Notes under the pieces: generated by a model
The model's input: only the letters and a program-made list of their open reading frames with translations
What the model was told of the DNA's origin: nothing
Database searches by the model: none
Shown here: piece after piece, positions 35,759 to 43,878 of the stretch
How the letters are laid out: each line of letters begins with the position of its first letter
Numbering within the stretch: the stretch's first letter is position 1
DNA from: Limosilactobacillus reuteri
GTDB taxonomy: Bacteria; Bacillota; Bacilli; Lactobacillales; Lactobacillaceae
Assembly: GCF_003072625.1 (NCBI RefSeq)
Contig: NZ_CP027805.1
Span: forward strand, 1,980,185 to 2,044,184
Direction of reading: 5' to 3'
DNA: 64,000 nt
Position numbers and translations under genes: made by a program

Positions 35759-35802
35759 AAAAAGGTATGATTCCAATATTCAACCGGGATCATACCTTTT
35801 AT
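35759..35802 (-). terminator. Terminator after the small membrane-protein gene
   Basis: The arms aaaaggtatgat and atcatacctttt enclose a short loop next to the stop codon at 35811, with A/T-runs on both sides. Confidence 0.7.
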
Positions 35803-35810
35803 TCTCTAAA

Positions 35811-36086
35811 TTATTGCTTTTTAAGTTTCTTTAGATAGAAAAACAAAATAAATAATCCTATTACTATACATGCCAATGCACTCGGCCATAAATCTATTCG
35901 AATAATCAAAATAAATATAGCATATAAGATTATTGCTATTCCTTCTAAGAAAAAATATTGTTTCTTTAAACAACTAATTAGCCATAATATTGCACAAAGT
36001 AAAGAAGATGTAGAAGCAATAATATTCTTATTGCATGCATAGTATACACAAATAATGAAAATATTAATATTGCAATTATATTCCAC
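35811..36086 (-). CDS. Small membrane protein of unknown function
   Basis: This 91-residue frame is very AT-rich and encodes about three hydrophobic segments (IASTSSLLCAILWLISC, FFLEGIAIILYAIFILII, ALACIVIGLFILFFYL) and a Lys-rich end KKLKKQ. No family is recognised. No clear Shine-Dalgarno precedes the ATG at 36086, and a shorter start is possible. Codon use is more AT-rich than neighbouring genes, which may mean transfer or a spurious frame in AT-rich DNA. The terminator directly after it supports a real gene. Confidence 0.45.
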   Translation of the reverse strand: MEYNCNINIFIICVYYACNKNIIASTSSLLCAILWLISCLKKQYFFLEGIAIILYAIFILIIRIDLWPSALACIVIGLFILFFYLKKLKKQ

Positions 36087-36201
36087 TTATTCTTTTTCAA
36101 AAATCAATCAAAATCATTTAAACTCCCCATGATAGTCGAAACAACTTTTTACTCCGACTCTAACTATTGAACCCCAAGATACATAAGCAGTATAAATTTG
36201 A

Positions 36202-36468
36202 TTAGTCCTCATTAAAAAATTTCTCAAGTTCCTCTTTTGTCTTAACTTCTCGAACTGGAATTTTCTTGGATACTTCTCTTAACTCCAATTCCGCCCTTTG
36301 TTTTGATGTTAAAGAAAAACTAAGAGGGATTTTCCCTGTGGCAACTATTTGTTTATACATTCCATTTATTACAGCTGTCGGGGTTAACCCAATTTCCTTT
36401 ATAATATTCTCCGCTGACTGTTTTAATTCTGGATCAATGTTTACTTGAACTTTCGAACTTATTGTAAT
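36202..36468 (-). CDS. RelB/DinJ-like antitoxin without a toxin partner
   Basis: The GTG at 36468 gives 88 residues; the longer frame to 36522 has no clear start signal. The sequence VQVNIDPELKQSAENIIKEIGLTPTAVINGMYKQIV is a ribbon-helix-helix DNA-binding motif of the RelB/DinJ type, followed by KIPLSFSLT and a charged toxin-binding tail KTKEELEKFF. These antitoxins repress their own operon and neutralise a RelE/YafQ toxin normally encoded just downstream. Here 36087-36201 holds no toxin gene and the next frame is the small membrane protein. It is an orphan or a remnant. Confidence 0.7.
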   Translation of the reverse strand: MTISSKVQVNIDPELKQSAENIIKEIGLTPTAVINGMYKQIVATGKIPLSFSLTSKQRAELELREVSKKIPVREVKTKEELEKFFNED

Positions 36469-36473
36469 CACCT

Positions 36474-36498
36474 CACAATCATATGATAACGTATTGTG
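36474..36498. promoter_or_regulatory. Candidate operator of the RelB-like gene
   Basis: CACAAT at 36474-36479 and ATTGTG at 36493-36498 form an inverted repeat just upstream of the antitoxin start, where autorepressing antitoxins bind. The assignment rests on position and symmetry. Confidence 0.35.
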
Positions 36499-36694
36499 AT
36501 CATAAAATATAAGAATCATCATGACATTTCCTAATAAGCAACAAAGGCTTCAATTAAAATTTCTTCCATAAAAAATCCCTAGCATTAATTGAAACAAGTT
36601 TTTCAGAAAAAATATTGGCTCATTTAATTGCTTAATTTGCTTTATAATTAATGTAAGCGTTTCACGACAAAAGATTTAATTAAGGAGCAAAATT

Positions 36695-37189
36695 ATGACA
36701 TTAGGAACCTATCAGCAAGTTAAAGATGCCCTAAAGAATTTCGGAATAACTGATTATACTGTGATTGATCACCCTGCTGCTCACACCACCGAAGAAGCTG
36801 ATGCATATATCGCTGGGCATGAAGGTGTTCGCACTAAAACCATGTTTCTGAAAGGGAAGAAAAAGAATTTCTACATGGTTATTATGGATGATAAAAAACC
36901 AATGGACTTTCATGAATTTATGGCCCTAACTGGAGCTAAAAGGGTTTCAATGGCTCGACCAGAATATCTGCAAGAACACCTTGGCTTAGCACCAGGAATT
37001 GTTTCACCATTTGGCCTCCTAAATAATGAAGCTCATAATGTAAAGGTGTATTTTGACAAGGACATTGTCGACGAACCAATTCAGACTTTCCATCCCAATG
37101 AAAATACTCATACAATTTTTATTAAGACAGATGACTTATTCAAATTTCTTAAGCAGATTGATTTTGAACCAGAAATTATTGATTTGTAA
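36695..37189 (+). CDS. YbaK/ProX-type aminoacyl-tRNA deacylase (PrdX-like)
   Basis: This 164-residue protein starts MTLGTYQQVKDALKNFGI and contains HPAAHTTEEADAYIAGHEG, KTMFLKGKKKNFYMVIM and LGLAPGIVSPFGLLN, the marks of the PrdX/ProX branch of the YbaK superfamily. These free-standing editing domains remove mis-charged amino acids (mostly Ala) from tRNA(Pro). The Lys in FLKGKK is the conserved one of the fold. Start has aaggag upstream. It is monocistronic with its own terminator. Confidence 0.85.
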   Translation: MTLGTYQQVKDALKNFGITDYTVIDHPAAHTTEEADAYIAGHEGVRTKTMFLKGKKKNFYMVIMDDKKPMDFHEFMALTGAKRVSMARPEYLQEHLGLAPGIVSPFGLLNNEAHNVKVYFDKDIVDEPIQTFHPNENTHTIFIKTDDLFKFLKQIDFEPEIIDL

Positions 37190-37205
37190 CCACCAGTCGA
37201 TTACT

Positions 37206-37246
37206 TATCGCGATTAGCTCCCTCTTTTTTTGGGGGGAGTTTTTTT
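37206..37246 (+). terminator. Terminator of the editing-domain gene
   Basis: gctccct, a T-rich loop and ggggggagt are followed by seven T. Confidence 0.75.
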
Positions 37247-37417
37247 GTCTTGTAATGTTCTCACTAATAGCAAATAAGTTCAAGTAAAAAACAGAGCCAC
37301 CTTCAGATATAAGGTGATCCCCCGTCAGGAAATTACATTGTGACATAACGTACCTATTAGGAATAAGTAACAAGCAATATATAAGTCTATTTTAAGCTCG
37401 TGTTCACTTTTACTAGT

Positions 37418-38987
37418 GTTAGTGTAAGATTTTCATAGGTTGGATGAATAATTCATCTGGTCGTGGAAATCTTTTTTGTAGACCAATTTACTTATTTACA
37501 AAAAAAGAAAAGACCAGTAGCCTTTAGTGTGTCGAATACTAAGCAAAGGCAGGTCTTTCCTCATGGATATTTTAACAGAAATCGAGCAGAATTTGGTGAA
37601 ATCAGGCAGTTTATTTGAAGCTGAACAGATTATTTTAAAAGGTGTATTGGAGTTAGGACAAGTAATCATGCAAAACTTTTTGGAAAGCTTAGATCGAAGC
37701 TTAAAGTCCCAAGCTCCAGCGAACTATCAAGTAATCAATAAACAGCCACGGACGCTTAATTTTATCTTTGGCCCGGTGACTTTTCAACGACGGTATTATC
37801 AGGCAGGGACAAAGAAACGTGAATTTTACTTAGACCAACAATTAAAAATTAAACCACGTCGTCGTTTATCGCCACACTACTTAATGATGATGGCTAAGAT
37901 TGCCCAAACAACTACAATGCGCAATACTGCCGACATTTTGAACCTTGTATTTGACAGCGGAATTACTGCCGATTCGGTAATGCACGCCGTGCATGAGTTA
38001 GGAAATCAGGTAGCTAAACAAACTCAAGCAAAAGAACACCAAGCTACTCCTCGCCATATGCCTAAAAATTTAACTATTGAGGGTGATGCCTTTATGATTA
38101 AAGGTAAAAAAGAAGCAGGTCAGCTGACTCTTGTGCACCATTATCGGGTTTATGAGCGAGTAGCTAATCAAATCATTAATCGGCATGACTTTCTCAGTGT
38201 TGGGCACCAAGGACGGCTTGAAGCACGACTAAGTGATTATTTAGACCGCCATTATAAGCTTGCCGGTCAAACGATCTTTTTGGCCAGTGACGCTGGCCCA
38301 GGTTACGAACCAGCTAAGCTATTAAGTCTAGTTCCTCAAGGTGCACATGGTGAATACTTTCTCGACCGCTATCATTGTTTACAGAAAATTGAACATACTT
38401 TAGGCCGGCACAACGAATTAGCCATGCGAGCAATTAAAGCCGTTCGTCATCATGATCAAGCAGAGCTAACAATAATTTTAGATACTTATGAATCACAAAA
38501 CCTAACGGAAAAACAAGCAGACGACCTAATGCGTTTAAGAAAGTATCTACAGCGAAATTGGCGGTATATCCTCTCACCACAAATGCGTGGATTTAAGGAT
38601 ATTCATTTAATTGGTTCAGTCGAAAGTTCTCACCGGGCTTTTACTTACCGGATGAAGAAACAGGGCAAGTCATGGACTAAGCAGGGGGCTAAAGCCATGA
38701 TTAGTTTAATTGAAGCCCGAATGAATGGTGAACTGCAAGCTAGTTTAAATACAATCCTAGAACAATTAACAGTTCTTCCTCGAGTGGCTCAAACCAGCCT
38801 ATTACAGGAAATGCATATTCGAACTGGAGAGTTTCTAAGAAAGGCACCGACAAAGCCGTCAATTGGAGCAGTACAAGGAATAATTCCGATTAACACGGTC
38901 ACAAGTAGACCAATGGGACAACTTTTTAAGGCACTAACCCACTAAAACTGTATATTTAAAGGCTACCTATGAAAACTTGACAGATAC
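37418..38987 (+). mobile_element. ISLre2-family insertion sequence, copy 2 (1570 bp)
   Basis: The ends match copies 1 and 3. A 9-base duplication tttactagt flanks it (37409-37417 and 38988-38996). Its transposase frame is intact. The upstream stretch 37250-37408 shows no gene. Confidence 0.95.
37563..38945 (+). CDS. ISLre2 transposase (UPF0236), intact
   Basis: The start is placed at the ATG at 37563 (MDILTEIEQNLVKSGSLFE), 36 bases inside the longer open frame, because it is the conserved family start and follows a hairpin-rich leader. The 460-residue protein has LNFIFGPVTFQRRYYQAG, LTIEGDAFMIKGKK and FLASDAGPGYEPAKLL, EYFLDRYHCLQK and IHLIGSVESSHRAFTYRMKKQGKSW; acidic residues in the middle three are the probable catalytic ones. 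It is identical at protein level to copy 3. Confidence 0.9.
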   Translation: MDILTEIEQNLVKSGSLFEAEQIILKGVLELGQVIMQNFLESLDRSLKSQAPANYQVINKQPRTLNFIFGPVTFQRRYYQAGTKKREFYLDQQLKIKPRRRLSPHYLMMMAKIAQTTTMRNTADILNLVFDSGITADSVMHAVHELGNQVAKQTQAKEHQATPRHMPKNLTIEGDAFMIKGKKEAGQLTLVHHYRVYERVANQIINRHDFLSVGHQGRLEARLSDYLDRHYKLAGQTIFLASDAGPGYEPAKLLSLVPQGAHGEYFLDRYHCLQKIEHTLGRHNELAMRAIKAVRHHDQAELTIILDTYESQNLTEKQADDLMRLRKYLQRNWRYILSPQMRGFKDIHLIGSVESSHRAFTYRMKKQGKSWTKQGAKAMISLIEARMNGELQASLNTILEQLTVLPRVAQTSLLQEMHIRTGEFLRKAPTKPSIGAVQGIIPINTVTSRPMGQLFKALTH

Positions 38988-39104
38988 TTTACTAGTTTTC
39001 AACTTAAATTCCTAACTTTTTCATGTTATTATATCAGTAATTCTGCTTCTCTCTAGTCCCTCAGCCTACTTGATCCTAATTTTATCCCAGGAGATATTAC
39101 TAAA

Positions 39105-39515
39105 ATGAATAAAATTTATTTCTTATGTACTGGCAATTCTTGTCGCAGTCAAATGGCGGAAGGATATGCAAGAATTTTTCTGAAAGACAAGTACGAAATC
39201 CAAAGTGCTGGTCTTGAAGCTCACGGCGTTAACCCCCTAGCAATTGAGGTAATGGCAGAAGACAATATCGATATTAGTCACCAATATTCTAAAACGATTG
39301 ATCCTCATTATTTTAAGACCGCCAATTTAATTGTAACCTTATGCGGAGACGCCAAAGACCGTTGCCCAGTCATCGCTCCTCCAACGCACAGTATCTACTG
39401 GCCTCTGCCAGATCCAGCACAAGCCACCGGAACTCCTGAACAGCAGTTGCAAATTTTCCGGCAAGTACGCAATGAGATTAAGCAGCGGATTTTAGCCTTA
39501 GTAAGCAACCCGTAA
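39105..39515 (+). CDS. arsC: Thioredoxin-coupled arsenate reductase
   Basis: This 136-residue enzyme reduces arsenate to arsenite for export. The phosphatase-like loop CTGNSCRSQMAEG holds the nucleophile Cys8 and Cys13, and the redox pair Cys80 and Cys87 sits in TLCGDAKDRCP, as in plasmid pI258 ArsC. The length is standard. Start has caggaga upstream. No arsR, arsB or arsD lies beside it, so the efflux pump must be elsewhere or missing. It begins 117 bases after ISLre2 copy 2, which may have separated it from its operon. Confidence 0.93.
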   Translation: MNKIYFLCTGNSCRSQMAEGYARIFLKDKYEIQSAGLEAHGVNPLAIEVMAEDNIDISHQYSKTIDPHYFKTANLIVTLCGDAKDRCPVIAPPTHSIYWPLPDPAQATGTPEQQLQIFRQVRNEIKQRILALVSNP

Positions 39516-39532
39516 AATTATACTAATATCTA

Positions 39533-39579
39533 AAAATGCCTTCTGAGCAAAACTCATTTGTTTACTCAGAAGGCATTTA
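39533..39579. terminator. Bidirectional terminator between arsC and the hydrolase gene
   Basis: The arms aaatgccttctgag and ctcagaaggcattt form a perfect 14-base stem between convergent genes. Confidence 0.88.
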
Positions 39580-39582
39580 TCG

Positions 39583-40594
39583 TTATTCCATATAATTATG
39601 GAGAATATCATCCGAAGCTGCCTTTAATTTTAGATAATCGATATTATTAGAGAACAGCATAATCATTCGTTTCGTCTTGTAATCGGCGACAAAGCAACTC
39701 TTGTACCCCGGAATACTCCCGTTGGCCCGGATTACATCCCCATCAAAGTAGACTCCACCAAAATAGGCAACTTCTTGATGCTGCGCCTGTTGGTAGTATT
39801 CATTAATCATTTTTGGATCTTTCAGCACCTCATTATATACAAACTTCCAGTAATCATTTGGCGATATAAATAGGTTCCCTGCCCCAAAGTCTGAAGAGGT
39901 CGTTACAGTTACCCGGTGCCAATCAACTGTTGGATCCATTGGTTGCGGAATTTCTTTTTTGGAAACCTCAGAAAAATCTTTAATTTGGTGAAGATGGAGC
40001 GGTTTAGCAAAGTTTTTTCGAATATAGGCATTATAGCTTTGATGCGTTTGCTTACTAACAATCGCTGCCAAGATTTCATAATCAACATCCTGATAATCCC
40101 ACGTGTGCGTATGATCATATTTGAGATGTTTAAGCATATAAGCAATTTGTGCTTTTTGACCTCTAAGTGGTTCGAAGGGACGATCATTATTAATCAAGCC
40201 ACTGGTATGATTCATTAATTCCCGAATTGTAATATCTTTACTACCGTCAATCTGCTGATAATACTTACTTAGCGAAGTGTCCCAAGCTAATTGCTTTTTT
40301 TGCCTTAATTGGTAAATAGCGGTTCCCGTTACAATCTTTTGAAGCGATGCCGTGGGAAATAGTCGATCCGCCTTTACGATTTGATCCTTATTCGTGGTTT
40401 CATGATTCTCAATGGCAACTGGCTTCCCATCTTTGCCATTAACTAGCATCACTCCATTAATATGATGGTCCTTCATAAAGTTGGTGTTGCTTTTGTTTGT
40501 CAACTACTTCTGCCTTTACCTTTGATGGCGTGGTCAATAAGAAGATGGCAAAGGAACAAAGCGTCAAAAAAATATATAAGTTAACTTTTTTCAT
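39583..40594 (-). pseudogene. Secreted beta-lactamase-fold serine hydrolase, frameshifted after the signal peptide
   Basis: The mature part is complete: FPTASLQKIVTGTAIYQLRQ holds the Ser-x-x-Lys motif, and TIRELMNHTSGL, YQDVDYEILAAIV and FVADYKTKRMIMLFSN follow, as in class C-like penicillin-binding hydrolases. An excellent signal peptide starts at the ATG at 40594 (MKKVNLYIFLTLCSFAIFLL to VKAEV), but it is one frame off from the mature region; the shift lies near 40498-40510. As read, secretion fails. One corrected base would give a normal exported protein of about 336 residues acting on the wall. Error or true frameshift cannot be separated here. Confidence 0.75.
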
Positions 40595-40801
40595 AATTAT
40601 CCCTTCCAGGCATCCGTTTTCAAAAAATATCTAGCTGTATTATACAAATTTTATGCCTCTTCTTACAAAGCAGAACAAAAATCTGATTTTTCTTGCTAAA
40701 ACACTTTAAATTCATTCGATTTATGTTAAAATTCTAACGTCAATAAATAAAAACCGCAAAAATAGTTCGTAAATAACGAATATTATCAAGGGAGAGCTAG
40801 G

Positions 40802-41338
40802 ATGAATAACGACGTCGAAAAAGTTTTATATACTCAAGATCAAGTCAACCAACGCTTAGATGAACTTGCCAATACCCTTACTGAAAAATACCAAGATGAA
40901 TTTCCAGTTTTAGTTTCCGTAATGACAGGAGCAATGATTTTCACTAGTGAAATGATGAAGCGCCTTAATTTCAAGCTAAACGTTGATTATGTCGATGTCT
41001 CTAGTTATGAAGAAGGTTCAGAATCCACTGGAAAAGTTAAATTAATTCAAGATCTTTCCCACGATATTAAAGATCGACCAGTTCTTATTATGGAAGACAT
41101 TATTGATACTGGTCATACATTAAAGTATCTCGTTGCTCTTTTCGCTGATCGTGGCGCGAAGAGTATTGAGATTTGCTCCTTACTCGATAAGCCAGACCGG
41201 CGTGAAGTTGATGTTGAAGCCGATTATGTTGGTTTTAAGGTTCCCAATGAATTTATTGTTGGATACGGCTTAGACTTTGATGGTCTCTACCGGAATCTTC
41301 CGTTCGTCGGTGTGTTAAAGCGTTCCGTATATGAATAA
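40802..41338 (+). CDS. hpt: Hypoxanthine phosphoribosyltransferase
   Basis: This 178-residue enzyme converts hypoxanthine or guanine plus PRPP to IMP or GMP. The PRPP-binding motif is VLIMEDIIDTGHTL. The purine-binding end includes PNEFIVGYGLDFDGLYRNLPFVGVL. Start has gggagag upstream. In many lactobacilli hpt lies between tilS and ftsH; here it stands alone, so this may be a second copy. A weak hairpin follows. Confidence 0.92.
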   Translation: MNNDVEKVLYTQDQVNQRLDELANTLTEKYQDEFPVLVSVMTGAMIFTSEMMKRLNFKLNVDYVDVSSYEEGSESTGKVKLIQDLSHDIKDRPVLIMEDIIDTGHTLKYLVALFADRGAKSIEICSLLDKPDRREVDVEADYVGFKVPNEFIVGYGLDFDGLYRNLPFVGVLKRSVYE

Positions 41339-41340
41339 TA

Positions 41341-41391
41341 GTTAAAGGCCGAGAGAAAATGTTATTTCTTTCAGCTTTCTTTTTGGATTTA
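41341..41391 (+). terminator. Probable terminator after hpt
   Basis: An imperfect stem (aaaggccgagagaaa with tttctttcagcttt) is followed by ctttttgg. Confidence 0.5.
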
Positions 41392-41468
41392 AACATCTAA
41401 ACGCGATATAGTACAGTTAGGCTAATAAAATTGGTAATAATTGATTTTTGGTAAAGGAGGGGTAATCG

Positions 41469-42146
41469 TTGCTTAGGCTTGACTGGTGTTTACGAATGCT
41501 GATGGCTGCCTTATGTGGTGGGATCATTGGGTTTGAGCGAAAAAGTAAGGCTAAAATGGCTGAATTTCGGACGCATGCCCTAATTGCCGTGGGGGCAGCA
41601 ATGGTCATGATCATTTCAAAATACGGATTTTTCGACTTAATGAAAATCACCCATAGCAATTGGAACGTTGACCCATCACGGATTGCCGCTCAAGTTGTTA
41701 GCGGGATTGGTTTTTTAGGCGCTGGGACAATCATTAATCGTCACGATGAAATAATTGATGGTTTAACTACGGCAGCTGGAATTTGGGTTACCGGCGCAAT
41801 CGGTCTTGCCTATGGTAGTGGTTTATACAGTATTGGGATTATTGGTACCTGTTGCGTTCTTTTAGCAGAAGTTATTGGAAAATATCTAGATCAGTTTGCA
41901 CTTAGACAAGGTAAAGGATTCTCCTGCTTTATTCAATTAGAAGGAAATACTGATGATTTACATGCACTTATTAATCAGTTAAACAAAAAATATTTTGAAG
42001 TTCCGCTCAAATACTCGATCTATGATTATGGAGACGGAAAAATCTCCTGTCAACTTTATGGCGAATTAAGATCTGGTTTCAAATCAGAAAACGTCTTTAC
42101 CGATCTTACTGAGCTAGGCAACATTAAAAAAGTTGAGCTAGAATAA
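41469..42146 (+). CDS. MgtC/SapB-family membrane protein
   Basis: A TTG start at 41469 is supported by an unusually strong aaaggagggg eight bases upstream. The 225-residue protein has about four to five transmembrane helices with MgtC signatures: MLMAALCGGIIGFERKSKAKMAEFRTHALIAVGAAMVM and RIAAQVVSGIGFLGAGTIINR, DGLTTAAGIWVTGAIGLAYGSG. Residues from about 155 form a cytosolic ACT-like domain. MgtC proteins modulate membrane energetics, often under magnesium shortage; the exact task here is unknown. Twenty bases separate it from the GyrI-like gene. Confidence 0.88.
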   Translation: MLRLDWCLRMLMAALCGGIIGFERKSKAKMAEFRTHALIAVGAAMVMIISKYGFFDLMKITHSNWNVDPSRIAAQVVSGIGFLGAGTIINRHDEIIDGLTTAAGIWVTGAIGLAYGSGLYSIGIIGTCCVLLAEVIGKYLDQFALRQGKGFSCFIQLEGNTDDLHALINQLNKKYFEVPLKYSIYDYGDGKISCQLYGELRSGFKSENVFTDLTELGNIKKVELE

Positions 42147-42165
42147 AAACATAGGAAGTGACAAG

Positions 42166-42784
42166 ATGGATTATAATTTCAGAAAAGAGCAGAAAGAATT
42201 GTATGTTCCCGGAAAGAGTCCTAGCTTAATCAATGTACCAGCGATGAAGTATCTTACTGTGCGGGGACATGGTGATCCTAATCAGGAAAATAGTGAGTAT
42301 AAAAAAGCAATTGAAAAGCTCTACGCTGTTGCTTATACCATTAAAATGAGCAAAAAAGGCACCTACCAAATTCCAGATTATTTTGATTTTGTTGTTTCCC
42401 CACTAGAAGGACTATGGTGGCAAGATGGTATCACTGGAATTGACTACAAAGTTCTATTTCATTGCAATGATTCGCCTTCCCGACTTTGTTACTCAAGACG
42501 TTTTTGACTGGGCAATTCAAGAGGCTAGCGAAAAAAGCAACTTGATTTACATAACGTAGAATTTCTATCAATGCACGAAGGCCTCTGTGTGCAAGCACTT
42601 AATATCGGGTCATATGATGAGGAACCGGCAACGATCGACAAAATACATAAATTTATTGAGGAACAGGGCTTACAAGTCGATATTAACGATGATCGGCATT
42701 CACCATGAAATTTATTTGTCAGATCCCCGGCGGACGAAGGTTGAAAATCTAAAAACGGTATTGCGTATTCCGGTAAAAAACAAT
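42166..42784 (+). pseudogene. GyrI-like small-molecule-binding protein with three frameshifts, truncated by IS30
   Basis: Starts MDYNFRKEQKELY and INVPAMKYLTVRGHGDPNQ, the GyrI-like stand-alone family. The frame breaks near 42457 (extra T; restored reading AMIRLPDFVTQDVFDWAIQEA), at an A6 run 42531-42536 (missing A; restored QLDLHNVEFLSMHEGLCVQAL), and near 42700 (extra base; restored HHEIYLSDPRRTKVENLKTVLRIPV by parts). IS30 copy D abuts its last codons. Three separate lesions show real decay, though each is a one-base indel. Confidence 0.78.
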
Positions 42785-43835
42785 CCCGAAATGTCAATTT
42801 AAGTTAGAAAGAAAATAGTTGCTCATCAGTGACGTAAGACATGAATACTTCATATGGAGTTCGATAGCCTAGTGATTTACGGGGCAGGTTATTTCGCTTA
42901 CTCATCAGTTGGGTTACCAATTCATCAGGAAGATTGCGGAAATCTAGCTGTTTCGTTAAGCCATCCCGGCGTAAAAGACCGTTGTTGTTTTCGTTCAGCC
43001 CTCGTTGATTGGGAGCACCAACCTCGGCAAAGTAAGTGTGAAGGTCAAATTGATTGGCAATCTCGCGCCAGCCGGCGAATTCTTTTCCGTTGTCAAAGGT
43101 AATCGATTTGAAGAAGTACCGCGGGAATTTCCGAAGCCACTGACTTAAGTGTTGGTTAATCGCATCAGCCGTCTTTTCGTGCACATTGAGTACAATTTCG
43201 ACCTTCGATTGGCGTTCAGTCAGGGTCATTACCGCCCCTTGGTGCTTTTTGCCTTGGACGGTATCAGCTTCAAGGTGCCCAAATTCAGTGGCATAGTGCG
43301 GAAAGTCCTTGGCACGCTCGTGAATACTTCGCCCCAATTAGCCAGCCTTCCCGCGGCGCTCGACATAGCCATTCGGGTGCCGCTTACCTGGAACGGACAT
43401 CGAAGCCGAACTGGCCACGTTCAAACATCCGGCCGGTTACAACTAATTGGGCGCTCAGCGCGCCCAATAATGGTATCAGGCGTCCACCCCTGGGCAATTT
43501 TGTCGTTGATATAAGTGAGTTCAGCCAGTGACAACTGAGTACGTTTTCGGCCACAACGTTGCTTATTGCGCATATAGTGATCCTGATAATCAGCAATTGA
43601 GGCACCGGTTTCCAGGTAACGATAAACGCGATAAACGGTTTCGGCGCAACGGTTGATCATTTGGGCCACTCGGTACGCTTTAAGCTTTTGCACGAAAGAA
43701 TGGGCGATGATTGTCAGCTCGTTTGTGGTAAGATGGGTGTAAGTCATTTGTGGTTTCCTTTCTTTTGTTTAGGGGGTATTCAAAAGTCTACCACAAATGG
43801 CTTTTCTATTTTTCTAACTTAATTTTACAAACGGC
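42785..43835 (-). mobile_element. IS30-family element copy D (1051 bp)
   Basis: Same ends and orientation as copy B. It is shorter because 11 bases are missing near 43431. The flanks (caat and gaaa) show no duplication, so one side has probably been altered since insertion. Confidence 0.88.
42804..43747 (-). pseudogene. IS30 transposase, three lesions (copy D)
   Basis: The N-terminal part from 43747 is as in copy B. An 11-base deletion follows CNR (43431 region). The frameshift after GFDV and the taa in place of the Gln codon of GKAGQLG are shared with copy C. The catalytic half (42804-43337) is open and identical to copy B at protein level. Confidence 0.85.
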
Positions 43836-43837
43836 GA

Positions 43838-43870
43838 AAAGTGATGTTAAGGATTTTCCCTAGCATCACT
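43838..43870 (-). terminator. Terminator of the amidohydrolase gene
   Basis: agtgatg, a 17-base loop and catcact form a stem just after the stop codon at 43879 on the - strand. Confidence 0.6.
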
Positions 43871-43878
43871 TCTACTTT

